Positions 28,493 to 38,313 of a stretch of 64,000 nt of DNA are shown here, one piece after another. The translations under genes were made by a program, and so were the position numbers. The number at the start of each line of letters is the position of its first letter. The first letter of the stretch is position 1. The notes under the pieces are model-generated. The model searched no databases, was not told where the DNA came from, and was given only the letters and a program-made list of their open reading frames with translations. The DNA comes from Bacillota bacterium (GTDB lineage: Bacteria; Bacillota; DTU025; MWDF01): positions 1-64,000 of the forward strand of contig JAKQNF010000030.1 of assembly GCA_029565935.1 (NCBI GenBank), read 5' to 3'.

Positions 28493-29158
28493 TTATGAGC
28501 TGGGTACTAAATCGCCCTTGTACTTCACCTCGAAAACCTTGAAGACGTCCATATCCATGTCGGAACCCATCTCGTAGAAGGTACCGATATGCGGGCACAG
28601 CCAGTCTAGGTAGTAACCCTCTATGGCGAAACCGTCCCCCAGTGCGTAACCGTTCAGCTCGAAAGTGATGAAGCTGCCCGTCTTCTTCACCACGAAGGTG
28701 TTCGCGCCCGGATAGTTCAGGACCTCGTCCATGGGCTTCGGCGGTACGATGTTTGTGGAATAGCCGTCTAGGACCTGTGTCAGCCTAAAGTCGCCGGGCT
28801 CGTAATTGTAGTCACTTATCGCCAGCGCCCATGACCAATCCGCCAACAGGTAGTTAGCCTGGGAAGCCAGCACGAAATAGACCATACGTGTATATAACAG
28901 GTCTTGCTTCATCTCGAAATCGTACGTGACCGTGAAATCACCATTGAACAGATACGGCGCCGCTATCCAGTTGCTCTCGAGTATTATGCCCTCCGATGAA
29001 AGCTCGTAGCCTGAATGGCTCGATATCCACGTTCCGTCGGCCCTAGATAGGTCAGGCTCTACGGTAAAATCGAACAAATAGGTCTTCTCCCCACAACCTG
29101 ACAGGAGAGACACCAACGATACAAGGATCAGTACGGCAGCTAACCTTAAGTACCTCAT
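28493..29158 (-). CDS. putative lipoprotein, divergent third member of the 5'-end family
   Basis: Lipobox LLSGC then GEKTYLFDFT; C-terminus VFEVKYKGDLV parallels VEIKYAGELI of copy 2. Confidence 0.7.
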   Translation of the reverse strand: MRYLRLAAVLILVSLVSLLSGCGEKTYLFDFTVEPDLSRADGTWISSHSGYELSSEGIILESNWIAAPYLFNGDFTVTYDFEMKQDLLYTRMVYFVLASQANYLLADWSWALAISDYNYEPGDFRLTQVLDGYSTNIVPPKPMDEVLNYPGANTFVVKKTGSFITFELNGYALGDGFAIEGYYLDWLCPHIGTFYEMGSDMDMDVFKVFEVKYKGDLVPSS

Positions 29159-29180
29159 ACCATCACCTCGTGAATAGTAT

Positions 29181-29212
29181 TATATGTGAACTTTGTGAAT
29201 CCTTCACATATA
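29181..29212. promoter_or_regulatory. inverted-repeat operator candidate upstream of the lipoprotein at 28493
   Basis: TATATGTGAA-N12-TTCACATATA, with a nested TGTGAATCCTTCACA palindrome. Confidence 0.35.
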
Positions 29213-29354
29213 CCGAGGTTCAGCCGCAACGCGGTCCAGACAAATAAAAAACCGGCACGTTCCCTCGATGCAACCACTTTGGCTTCATTGGGGGATCAAG
29301 CCGGTCAAGTCCATCCGATCGGATAGAGCATGGCGCCGCTATTCGGCCGAAAGC

Positions 29355-29906
29355 CTACCTCACCTCATATTTCGCCCTTCCTTCCACATAGGCGTCGTGC
29401 CCGTACATGTCGTTCACGACGATAAGCGGGAAGTCCTCGACGAACAGCTCCACTATGGCCTCCGGTCCAAGGTCTTCGTATGCTACGGGCCTCGCTGATT
29501 TTATGCACTTCGCGCCCAGCGCGCCCGCTCCTCCAAGGGCGGCGAAGTAGACCGCCTTGTTCTTCACGATCGCATCCTTTACATCCTGCGACCTCTTGCC
29601 CTTCCCTATCATGCCCTTGAGGCCCTTCTCCATCAACCTCGGGGCGTAAGTGTCCATCCTGCCGCTTGTGGTCGGCCCCGCCGATCCGATTACGTGCCCC
29701 GGTTTCGCCGGGGCCGGGCCTACGTAGAACACCGTGGCCCCGTTCACGTCGAAGGGGAGCTTCTTGCCCTCGTCCAGGAGGGCCATCATCCTCTTGTGGG
29801 CGGCGTCGCGCGCCGTGTAGATGTACCCGGTTAGGAGGACGCTGTCCCCTGCTTTCAGGTCGGCCACTGTCTCGTTTGTCAGCGGAGTCACTACCTTCTT
29901 GACCAT
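29355..29906 (-). CDS. class I fumarate hydratase / tartrate dehydratase beta subunit (copy 1)
   Basis: GDSVLLTGYIYTARDAAHKRM, FYVGPAPAKPGHVIGSAGPTTSGRMD, LIVVNDMYGHDAY. Confidence 0.88.
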   Translation of the reverse strand: MVKKVVTPLTNETVADLKAGDSVLLTGYIYTARDAAHKRMMALLDEGKKLPFDVNGATVFYVGPAPAKPGHVIGSAGPTTSGRMDTYAPRLMEKGLKGMIGKGKRSQDVKDAIVKNKAVYFAALGGAGALGAKCIKSARPVAYEDLGPEAIVELFVEDFPLIVVNDMYGHDAYVEGRAKYEVR

Positions 29907-29922
29907 ACCGGCACCCTCCTCC

Positions 29923-30780
29923 CTATATCACTGAGCTCTCGTGGGGGCATACGTGGCAGTTTATGTTCACCGCGACCGGCATGCTGGCTATGTGGCATGC
30001 GTAGGTCTCGATGTGCACGGCAAGGGCGGTCGTCGTGCCGCCGAAACCTTGCGGTCCGATGCCGAGCTCGTTTATCTCCTCGAGCAGCTCGTCTTCCATG
30101 GCAGCGTAGCGAGGATCGGGGTTGTGGCTTCCCATCGTCCTGGTGAGCGCCTTCTTGGCGAGGAGCGTGACCTTGTCGAACGTGCCTCCTATCCCGACGC
30201 CCACGACGATGGGCGGGCAGGGATTGGGGCCTGCCTTGCTTACGGTATCCACTACGAACCTCTTTATGCCCTCGGCGCCGGCCGCGGGCGTGAGCATGGC
30301 CAAAGCGCTCATGTTCTCGGCCCCTCCGCCCTTGGGGGCCACCGTGATCGCTATCCTGTCCCCGTCGACTATCCTCGTATGGATTATCGCCGGGGTGTTG
30401 TCGTCCGAGTTCTTCCTGTCGAAGACGGGGTCGAAGACCGCGGACTTCCTCAAGTAGCCGTTCTTGTAGCCTCTCCTCACACCCTCGTTTATGGCGTCCT
30501 CCAGGCTTCCGTTGATTATGTGGACTTCCTGCCCCACCTCGATGAACACGACCGCAAGGCCGGTGTCCTGGCAGGCCGGCACCTGCTCCTCGCGCGCTAT
30601 CCTGTGGTTCTTGAGCAGGTTCTCCAGTATCTGCCTGCCCAGAGGCGACTTCTCCTTCGCCATCGCGTCCTCGATCATCTTGAGGTTGTGCTCAGGGAGG
30701 TTACAGTTGGCGCTGATGCAAAGCCTCTCTATCTCGTCGGTCACGAGAGAAGCGTCTATCTGCCTTACCTTATGCTCCAT
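29923..30780 (-). CDS. class I fumarate hydratase / tartrate dehydratase alpha subunit (copy 1)
   Basis: ACQDTGLAVVFIEVGQ, APKGGGAENMS, NPCPPIVVGVGIGGTFD, ELGIGPQGFGGTTTALAVHIE. Confidence 0.9.
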   Translation of the reverse strand: MEHKVRQIDASLVTDEIERLCISANCNLPEHNLKMIEDAMAKEKSPLGRQILENLLKNHRIAREEQVPACQDTGLAVVFIEVGQEVHIINGSLEDAINEGVRRGYKNGYLRKSAVFDPVFDRKNSDDNTPAIIHTRIVDGDRIAITVAPKGGGAENMSALAMLTPAAGAEGIKRFVVDTVSKAGPNPCPPIVVGVGIGGTFDKVTLLAKKALTRTMGSHNPDPRYAAMEDELLEEINELGIGPQGFGGTTTALAVHIETYACHIASMPVAVNINCHVCPHESSVI

Positions 30781-30801
30781 CGGCGATGCCCCCTTCTCGT
30801 A

Positions 30802-32142
30802 TCAGAGCTCGGGAGGAGGGGCGATGATGCCGTTTTCCATGGCGAGCTTCGTGGCCTTCCTCGACCTTAGGATGAGGTCGGTGGCCGATTTTATAAGCTG
30901 CTCGCGGGTGAGCTTGACCTTCGCCACTCCCTGTTCAATGGCCTTGAGCCCGACTGCGGCCGCCTCCATGGGGTAGACTTCCCATTCCTCCATGCTCGGG
31001 ATTATGTAGTCCTCCCTGAGGCCTTTGAGCTCCGCGTATTTCGCCAGCTCCAAGGCCGCGGCTATGCACATCTCGTCGGTTATCGTAGTGGCCCTTACAT
31101 CGAGCGCGCCCCTGAAGATCGCGGGGAAGCCTAGCGAGTTGTTGACCTGGTTGGGGAAGTCGGACCTTCCGGTGGCAACGATCCTGGCCCCGGCCTCCTT
31201 GGCGACCCACGGCCAGACCTCCGGCACGGGGTTCGCGCACGCGAACACGATCGCATCCTTTGCCATGCCTTGGATCCATTCCTTCTTGATGACGTCGGGC
31301 CCTGACTGTGCGAGGGCAATCACGACGTCGGCGCCTTTCATCGCGGCTTCTACGTCGCCCACGAGGCCCATGGCGTTGGTCTTCTCGCACATCTCCCACT
31401 TCTCCTTGGCCTTCCCAATGAGCTCGGTGCGGCCCTTGTGGAGCGTGCCCTTCGTGTCGCACATGATGATGTTGCCGGGCGTCGCCCCGGCTTTAATGAT
31501 CATCCTCGCCGTGCAGATGTTGGCGGCGCCTGCGCCTATGTGGGTGATCCTTACTTCGGAGAGCTTCTTGCCGACGATCTTAAGGGCGTTTACCAGTCCC
31601 GCCACGGTGACGGCCGCTGTGCCTTGCTGGTCGTCGTGCCATACAGGTATGTGGCACTCCGCCCTTAGCCTTTCTAATAGATAGAAGCACTTGGGCTGCT
31701 CGAAGTCCTCGAGGTTGATGCCGCCGAAAGAAGGCTGAAGCCATTTCACAGCGTTTATGATCTCCTCGGGGTCCTTGGTGTCGAGGCAGATGGGGAACGC
31801 GTCCACGCCGCCGAGGTATTTGAACAGCATGGCCTTGCCCTCCATGACGGGAAGGCCCGCCTCGGGTCCGATGTCTCCGAGGCCCAGCACGCGGGTACCG
31901 TCAGAGATGACGGCAACCGTGTTCCACTTCAGGGTGTGCTCGTAAGCCAGGTCCTTATTAGCCTGTATCGCCTTGCACGACGCCGCGACGCCTGGTGTGT
32001 ACCATATCGCGAAGTCGCTCATATCCCTTACGACCGCCTTGGGCATTATCTCTATCTTCCCGCGGTAATAGGGATGCATTTTCATTGCGTCCGCGGCTGG
32101 TTTGGCCGCCTTGGAGATAAGCTCCTTGGTGTCTTTTTCCAT
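30802..32142 (-). CDS. NAD(P)-dependent malic enzyme
   Basis: [51 protein letters not shown]. Confidence 0.92.
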   Translation of the reverse strand: MEKDTKELISKAAKPAADAMKMHPYYRGKIEIMPKAVVRDMSDFAIWYTPGVAASCKAIQANKDLAYEHTLKWNTVAVISDGTRVLGLGDIGPEAGLPVMEGKAMLFKYLGGVDAFPICLDTKDPEEIINAVKWLQPSFGGINLEDFEQPKCFYLLERLRAECHIPVWHDDQQGTAAVTVAGLVNALKIVGKKLSEVRITHIGAGAANICTARMIIKAGATPGNIIMCDTKGTLHKGRTELIGKAKEKWEMCEKTNAMGLVGDVEAAMKGADVVIALAQSGPDVIKKEWIQGMAKDAIVFACANPVPEVWPWVAKEAGARIVATGRSDFPNQVNNSLGFPAIFRGALDVRATTITDEMCIAAALELAKYAELKGLREDYIIPSMEEWEVYPMEAAAVGLKAIEQGVAKVKLTREQLIKSATDLILRSRKATKLAMENGIIAPPPEL

Positions 32143-32160
32143 GCTCCATCTTCTCCTTTT

Positions 32161-33519
32161 CTAGGTTGGAAAAATGGTATCTATGTCCTCTGTTTCTGCT
32201 ATACCCAGTATCCTATCGGCGAGCGCGTCGAGTTCGTCCGTGGGTAGCACTCCGTCCGCCAGGTCTTTGAATTTCTCCGACAGCTCGTTTACTGTGACAG
32301 GTTTCTCAGGGTCTCCCTTTGCGTAAAGGGTGGATGCCGTAAGCACTCTCCTGTCATCCATCCTAGCTTCTATGACTGCGCCCCACTTCGCAGGATACTC
32401 AGCCTCCAGACTTTCGTCTATCGATATTGTAGTCTTTTCCCACAGCTTCTTCACATCCGTCGCGGACTCTATGTTGCTAGCCTCGAAGTCCTCTATGTGG
32501 ACCTTCCCCCTTGCCAGGGCGGTGGCCACGCAATAGGCGGAATCGAACTTCGCCTCGTGCGAAGCTTTCGGATAGCGGCCGAACCCACCAGCCACGTCCT
32601 TCGCCGTCCTGTACGTCCTGATTTTGACGGCCGATACTTCCTCGGGTCTGAACCCGTCTTTCCTTGAGATCTCCAGGGCCACGTCAATCTGCGGATGGGA
32701 GTGCCTGCAGGATGCGTACGGCTTTATGGAGACATCCATGAGCTGCCATCTCTCCCCGAGTCCTTCCGTCAGCGCGCTCGGCTTCGCGTCTAAGGACGTA
32801 GCCGCTAGGAAGCCCTTCCTGCCCTCCAGTATATTGTCCGGCCCGGTGAAGCCGTTCTTAGCCGCAAGGGCCGCGAGCAGCCCGTTCATCGCTGCCTTGC
32901 CAGAATGTAGGGGTTTGGTCATGGCTCCGTCATCCAGGAACTGCCACAGCCCTGCAGCCTGCGAGCCTGCGTTCCCTAGAGCCCAGGCCATCTGCTCAGG
33001 GGTGAGTCCCAGTAGGTAGCCCACCGCCGCGCATGCGCCGAAAGTCGCGCAGGTCCCGGTGGTATGCCATCTAGTGTAGTGTGTCGCCCCCGCGGCCGTG
33101 CCCACCCTTATACCTACTTCGTATCCGACCGCAATAGAAGTAAGGAACTTGCGCCCGTCGACGCCCAGCTTCTGACCAACCGCAAGGGTGGCTGGTATAA
33201 CTACTGTTCCGGGATGGAAAACCGCCCCTCTGTGGACATCGTCCATCTCCATTATGTGGCCGTTGAATCCGTTCTGGAACGCAGCCCACAGCTCTGAAGT
33301 CCTATCCAGGCTGCCGTTAAGTATCGTACACGGGCCTATTGGGGGAGCGTTTTCGCGAACAATCCCGTACAGCATCCCGGCCTGGGGCCGAACCGAGCCC
33401 GCGAGCGCAGCTCCGGCCCAATCGAGTACGAACTCGGCGCTTTTGGCTAACACATCGTCACCGATGACGAAACCGTCCACGCCAGTAGCCCATCTGGCAA
33501 GCGTCTTGGTGTAATCCAT
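32161..33519 (-). CDS. MmgE/PrpD family protein
   Basis: LDWAGAALAGS, NGFNGHIMEMDDVHRGAVFHPGTVVIPA, YASCRHSHPQIDVAL; start MDYTKTLARW. Confidence 0.88.
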   Translation of the reverse strand: MDYTKTLARWATGVDGFVIGDDVLAKSAEFVLDWAGAALAGSVRPQAGMLYGIVRENAPPIGPCTILNGSLDRTSELWAAFQNGFNGHIMEMDDVHRGAVFHPGTVVIPATLAVGQKLGVDGRKFLTSIAVGYEVGIRVGTAAGATHYTRWHTTGTCATFGACAAVGYLLGLTPEQMAWALGNAGSQAAGLWQFLDDGAMTKPLHSGKAAMNGLLAALAAKNGFTGPDNILEGRKGFLAATSLDAKPSALTEGLGERWQLMDVSIKPYASCRHSHPQIDVALEISRKDGFRPEEVSAVKIRTYRTAKDVAGGFGRYPKASHEAKFDSAYCVATALARGKVHIEDFEASNIESATDVKKLWEKTTISIDESLEAEYPAKWGAVIEARMDDRRVLTASTLYAKGDPEKPVTVNELSEKFKDLADGVLPTDELDALADRILGIAETEDIDTIFPT

Positions 33520-33586
33520 CGTAATCCTCCCGATTTTATCCATCAGGCGATTTTGTTTTCTGTCGCGCCAGCTATTCTCCTTCTTA

Positions 33587-34300
33587 TCACACCGTTAGTT
33601 CCTGGGTCTTGTGCGACAACCCCTCCACACCTTTATAAGTGATATCCAGGTGCCTTTCCCTGAGCATTGCGGCCTTCGTGGCGTCCTTTTCCTCTATCGC
33701 TTTCAATATAGCCGCATGCTCGCGCAATGCGCTCTGCGGCCTGTCCGGGACACTCAACGAAGCTTCCCTCGTCTCATTGATTAGGTCTTGGAAAAGCATG
33801 AGCATACGGAATAGGAGCTTATTCTTCGTCGCCATCATCACCCCCCTATGGAAATCCAGCGAGCTTTCCACGGGAAGCCGTCTGCTCCTTATTTCTTCTT
33901 CCATCTGGCGCACGGCCGTCCTTAGGCGGTCGAGGTCGGCCTCCGTCCTCTTAAACTTGCGATTTTCACAGCTGCCACTTCCAATACGGCTTGGGCTTCT
34001 GTGACTTCGACCCTCGTGTCCTTCTTAGATTCGACCAGCATATCTATCGTCTCCAGCAACCTGCTCTTCTCTAGGCCCTTCACCACAGCCCCCTTGCCGT
34101 ATCCTGTCTCTATGATACCCAAAATCCTTAGCATACCGAGCGTCTCCCTGACAGGAACCCTGCTTACGCCGAGTGTGCTGGCAAGCTCCCTTTCCGCTGG
34201 CAGCTTGTCATTCGACTTAACCTGCCTTCGCTTATCTCCCGCCTTATCTGTTCGGCATCTGCTCATAAAGCGGTACTTTCTTTATTTGTCTGAGCGATAT
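33587..34300 (-). pseudogene. FadR-type GntR regulator disrupted by several frameshifts
   Basis: Conserved GntR segments fall in different frames: KVPLYEQ / AEQIRREISEGRLS / NDKLPAERELASTLGVSRVPVRETLGML...LEVAAVKIA / KFKRTEADLDRLRTAVRQMEEEI...DFHRGVMMATKN. Confidence 0.75.
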
Positions 34301-34352
34301 GCCCATTGCGGCCTCCGGATTCGATTTCCACTTATAACTTCACACTGGCAGT

Positions 34353-34934
34353 CTAGTATCCAAGGATCTTCCGTGCCTTCTCCATTATCATGTCGTAGAT
34401 GCTGAGGCCATGGCTGTCCATCGCGACCACGAGAGGGCCCCAATCCGCCACTTCGAAGTCCCACACCGCTTCTGGTATCCCCATGTCCAGCCAGCCGACG
34501 AACTTCAGGGAGATGAAGGCCCCCGCGTGTTTAACGGCGCAACCGGGAGCGGCAGCCAAGTACACGGCGCCCCAGTCCTTGAACGTGCTCAGTGACGATT
34601 GCCCCATGCCCCCCTTGCCAACCAAAACCCTTACGCCGAGCTTGGGTATTATGTCGCAGTGAGGTTCCATCCTCATGCTCGTTGTGGGACCTATGGCCAT
34701 GAGCTTCCACACGCCGCCTTCTTTCACCATCACCGGCCCAGCGTGAAAAAGGACCCCTCCTTCGCGCATGGGTGGCTCAGGGACGGGTTCGCCTTTCTCC
34801 AGCAGCGACCTTGCCCTTAGGTGGGCCATGTCCCTCGCCGTGAACACTTCCCCGGTGAGGTATACGATGTCACCTACATGTAGTTTCCTGACGTCCTCTT
34901 CCGTAAGGGGGACCGTCAACCTGTACTCGGCCAT
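34353..34934 (-). CDS. class I fumarate hydratase / tartrate dehydratase beta subunit (copy 2)
   Basis: GDIVYLTGEVFTARDMAHLRA, LFHAGPVMV, IGPTTSMRME. Confidence 0.86.
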   Translation of the reverse strand: MAEYRLTVPLTEEDVRKLHVGDIVYLTGEVFTARDMAHLRARSLLEKGEPVPEPPMREGGVLFHAGPVMVKEGGVWKLMAIGPTTSMRMEPHCDIIPKLGVRVLVGKGGMGQSSLSTFKDWGAVYLAAAPGCAVKHAGAFISLKFVGWLDMGIPEAVWDFEVADWGPLVVAMDSHGLSIYDMIMEKARKILGY

Positions 34935-35863
34935 TATCTATCGCACCTCCAGAAGAGCCTCTCTATCCTACCGTCATCATAGACCCTTACCCCTGCCCTC
35001 CTAGCCACCCAGCAATGGAAGTTCACGGCAACGGGGGCTATTGCGGTGTGTGTGTACGCCATGAGGACCTTCACCCCAAGGGCGGTCGTCCTCCCACCGG
35101 TCCCGCCGGGGCCTATGCCGGTGCTGTTTATGCTCTCCAGCAGCTCTTCCTCTAGCTCGGCCAGCATGGGGTCTGGATTTGTGTCGTCCCATTCCCTCAC
35201 GCTGACGGCCCTCCTGCTCAGTCTAGCGGCCACATCCATCTGGCCTCCTATGCCGACTCCTATTGCACCCGGCGGGCATGGTATGCCCTTCGCCTCCACG
35301 ACCTGGCCAACGACAAACTTTTTGAGGCCCTCGAGGTCCTCGCCAAGCGTGCTTGATGTGAAAGTCTTGTATGCGTTCATGAGCTCTGCTCCGCACGCTT
35401 TGAAGCTAACTATGAGCTCCACGTAGTCGGCCTCTGGCCTGTAGTCGTATTCGAAGTTCGGCACCCCTGGCCCAGTGCTATCTTCAGTATTCTTTCTTGT
35501 GAGGGGGTGTACTATGCTCGGTCTTATGAATCCATCCGCTACCATCTTGGGGATTATTTCTTTGAAGATGGTGGTAAAATCGGGCATCACGCTGTTTTTT
35601 CCGAACGTTATGTAAACCGCGGGGAAGCCAGGAGACTGGCACACCGGCTTGTCCAGCTCCTCAGCCAGTTCGATGTTCTCTATCATCGAGCCGAGCATGC
35701 TCTTCGCTACCGGTCCATCCTCTCTTGCCTCCGCCTTTCTGAGGAGCCTCTCGGCATCGGGGGCGATGCCTGTGCAAGAGTGGTGTACCACCTGCTCGAT
35801 AAGGTCCTGCCAGTCAGGGCCTTTAGAGATTGTGCTCAATCTTTTCCCCTCCTTCATGATCAC
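34934..35863 (-). CDS. class I fumarate hydratase / tartrate dehydratase alpha subunit (copy 2)
   Basis: CQSPGFPAVYITFGK, CPPGAIGVGIGGQMD, GIGPGGTGGRTTALGVKV. Confidence 0.86.
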   Translation of the reverse strand: MIMKEGKRLSTISKGPDWQDLIEQVVHHSCTGIAPDAERLLRKAEAREDGPVAKSMLGSMIENIELAEELDKPVCQSPGFPAVYITFGKNSVMPDFTTIFKEIIPKMVADGFIRPSIVHPLTRKNTEDSTGPGVPNFEYDYRPEADYVELIVSFKACGAELMNAYKTFTSSTLGEDLEGLKKFVVGQVVEAKGIPCPPGAIGVGIGGQMDVAARLSRRAVSVREWDDTNPDPMLAELEEELLESINSTGIGPGGTGGRTTALGVKVLMAYTHTAIAPVAVNFHCWVARRAGVRVYDDGRIERLFWRCDR

Positions 35864-35901
35864 CCGCCGGTCGACTTATGTTTCCTGGTATATCGTCATA
35901 A

Positions 35902-35911
35902 GGTATACCAA
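35902..35911. promoter_or_regulatory. GntR-like operator upstream of fumarase copy 2
   Basis: GGTATACC palindrome in the context AAGGTATACCAAC, resembling the 26754..26765 site. Confidence 0.4.
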
Positions 35912-36027
35912 CACTAAGGCATGCCTCCGGACGCCCCCAGGACGTCCGCTGTGCATGCCGTACCTCGTTCTTCTGCTGGGTAGATAGTATAATGCGCCAG
36001 CTTTTCCGCCGACACCGTCCAAAGAGC

Positions 36028-36696
36028 CTACTCGGTCATCTTGCCTATCGCTTCGGGAATCAGAAGCTCGCAGCCCGTGGCCGCCTTAACCTGCTCGAGG
36101 CTGTACTCGTCGTTGATCTCCTTGAGCAACAGGCCTTCGGGAGTGACCTCGAACACTCCCATCTCGGTGATTATAAGGTCTACGCACTTTTCCGCGGTCA
36201 GCGGCAGCGAGCACCTCTCCAATATCTTGGGGGTGCCCTTGTTGGTGTGCTCCATCACCACAATCACCCTCCTGGCGCCAGCGGCCAGGTCCATCGCCCC
36301 GCCCATGCCGGGTACTTTCTTGCCGGGTATGATCCAGTTGGCCAGATTGCCTTCCCTATCGACCTCTATGGCCCCAAGGAAAGATGCATCTACGTGGCCT
36401 CCCCTTATTATGCCGAACGATGTGGCGCTATCGATGAACGCACCGCCCGCCATGCACTTCGCGGGTTTGCCGCCGGCGTCCACGACAAAGGCCTGCTGTT
36501 GCTGGCCAGCATCCAGGGCAGGGCCCATGCCTATGATGCCGTTCTCAGAATGAAGAATCACCCTCACACCCGGGGGAAGGAAACCTGGGATCAGCGTAGG
36601 CAGGCCTATGCCGAGGTTTACTACGTCCCCGTCCTTTAGCTCCTTCGCCGCCCGTCCGGCGATTACGCTCTTCAGCTGCTCCTTGTCCATCACCAA
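36028..36696 (-). CDS. 3-oxoacid/acetate CoA-transferase subunit B (beta)
   Basis: VVNLGIGLPTLIPGFLPPGV, HSENGIIGMGPAL, GGAMDLAAGARRVIVVMEH. Confidence 0.9.
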   Translation of the reverse strand: MVMDKEQLKSVIAGRAAKELKDGDVVNLGIGLPTLIPGFLPPGVRVILHSENGIIGMGPALDAGQQQQAFVVDAGGKPAKCMAGGAFIDSATSFGIIRGGHVDASFLGAIEVDREGNLANWIIPGKKVPGMGGAMDLAAGARRVIVVMEHTNKGTPKILERCSLPLTAEKCVDLIITEMGVFEVTPEGLLLKEINDEYSLEQVKAATGCELLIPEAIGKMTE

Positions 36697-37346
36697 GCGC
36701 CACCTTTGACGATATAGTCGATGAATATGCCAGGAGTGACGACATTTTCGGGTTCGATGCAGCCGTCTTCCACCAATGTGTCGGCCTCTACTATGACGGT
36801 ATCGGCGGCTGTCGCCATGAGAGGGTTAAAATTCCTCGTGCTGCCTTTATACCATATATTCCCAGTATGGTCCACCTGGTAGCCACTGATGATGGCGAAA
36901 TCCGCCCTTATGGGTTTCTCTAGGAGGAACCTCTTGCCATCAACGTCTACGACCTGCCGGCCCTCAGCTGCCATGGTCCCTATGCCAGTAGGCGTAAGGA
37001 CCCCTCCCGTTCCGTTGCCTCCCGCCCTTATCTGCTCCGCCATCGTACCCTGGGGAATCAATCGCACCTCCAACCCGCCTGAGGCCATCAAGGCTGCGAC
37101 TTCAGGATTAAGTCCGACATGCGTAGCGTTCAACGTCTTAACGAGGCCTGCGGTTATGAGCCTGGCGACTCCGTGACCCGGCCATCCTGCATCGTTGCAG
37201 TAGACCGTAAGTCCTCTCACGCCCTTAGTAACGATGGCATCAATAAGCCGATGAGGGCTGCCGCATCCCATGAACCCGCCTACCATCACCGAAGCGCCAT
37301 CTGGTATCATTCTTGCAGCCTGTTCCAAGGATAGGAGCTTAGCCAT
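36690..37346 (-). CDS. 3-oxoacid/acetate CoA-transferase subunit A (alpha)
   Basis: IPDGASVMVGGFMGCGSPHRLIDAI, GGVLTPTGIGT; start MAKLLSLEQ at 37346. Confidence 0.9.
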   Translation of the reverse strand: MAKLLSLEQAARMIPDGASVMVGGFMGCGSPHRLIDAIVTKGVRGLTVYCNDAGWPGHGVARLITAGLVKTLNATHVGLNPEVAALMASGGLEVRLIPQGTMAEQIRAGGNGTGGVLTPTGIGTMAAEGRQVVDVDGKRFLLEKPIRADFAIISGYQVDHTGNIWYKGSTRNFNPLMATAADTVIVEADTLVEDGCIEPENVVTPGIFIDYIVKGGAW

Positions 37347-37369
37347 GGGAACACCCCCGAAGGATGGTA

Positions 37370-38278
37370 CTAGTCCACGAAACCTCTTAGGCTTCCGAGC
37401 CCTTCTACTTCCATCTCGACGCAGTCGCCCTTCCTTAACCAAGGTACGCTGCCCGGTTCGTACTCAAGTATGCAGCCTCCGCCTATGGTGCCTGAGCCGA
37501 GCAGCTCCCCTGGAAATAGATCCACGTCCTCAGAAGCGCGTGCTATCATCGACGCGAAATCGTGGTGTATGGTCTTAAGGTTGTTATCCCTTAGCTTCTT
37601 ACCGTTTAGCGTGAGCACCGTCTTCCTGTTATACCTCAAGCCCTCGCCGGCACGATGTGAATCCCATTCGTCCTTAGTGACTAGGAATGGTCCCATCGAA
37701 GTAGCGAAATCCTTGCCTTTCGCGGGGCCGAGCATCACTTTCATCTCCTCGCCCTGCAGGTCCCTGGCCGACCAGTCGTTGATTATCGTGTAGCCGAAGA
37801 TATGGTCCAGGGCCCTTTCCTTCGTTATGTCGCGCCCCTTCTTTCCAATGACGAAGCCCACCTCGAACTCGAAATCGAGCTTGTTGCAGTTCCTGGGTGC
37901 TCTTACGGTCGAATCAGGGCCAATCATGACATTAGCGTTCGAGAAGTAGAAGACGGGAATCTGGTAGTAAACAGGATCGACCGTCTGGTTCTTGTTCCTC
38001 CTGCAGCTTTCGTGGTGCTCAGAGAAGCCCATGAAGTCCCTAAAACTCACAGGATTCGGAAGGGGGGCCAGAAGCTTGACATCCGCAAGGTCATGGAAGC
38101 CAAGGGCCTTCTTTGCTACCCTTTCCGCGCGGGGGAGCATCTCGTCAGACATCCGGATGAAATCCAGCGCGTTGTTGGGTATCGAAGCGTCGGCTTCGTG
38201 CAGGTCGACGAGCCCTTCCCCTGTTAACAGTCCAAAACGGGGCTCTTTATCCTCCTTGACGAAAGTGGCGAACTTCAT
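37370..38278 (-). CDS. fumarylacetoacetate hydrolase (FAH) family protein
   Basis: LDFEFEVGFVIGKKGRDI, IFGYTIINDWSARDLQ, GTIGGGC; start MKFATFVKEDK. Confidence 0.9.
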   Translation of the reverse strand: MKFATFVKEDKEPRFGLLTGEGLVDLHEADASIPNNALDFIRMSDEMLPRAERVAKKALGFHDLADVKLLAPLPNPVSFRDFMGFSEHHESCRRNKNQTVDPVYYQIPVFYFSNANVMIGPDSTVRAPRNCNKLDFEFEVGFVIGKKGRDITKERALDHIFGYTIINDWSARDLQGEEMKVMLGPAKGKDFATSMGPFLVTKDEWDSHRAGEGLRYNRKTVLTLNGKKLRDNNLKTIHHDFASMIARASEDVDLFPGELLGSGTIGGGCILEYEPGSVPWLRKGDCVEMEVEGLGSLRGFVD

Positions 38279-38313
38279 CTGGTTACCTCCCTCGCATCGG
38301 GCTGGGCCATCCA

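Noticed and set aside
29941-30870. 309-aa plus-strand ORF
   Set aside because: Antisense to the fumarase alpha subunit and end of malic enzyme; no domain features.
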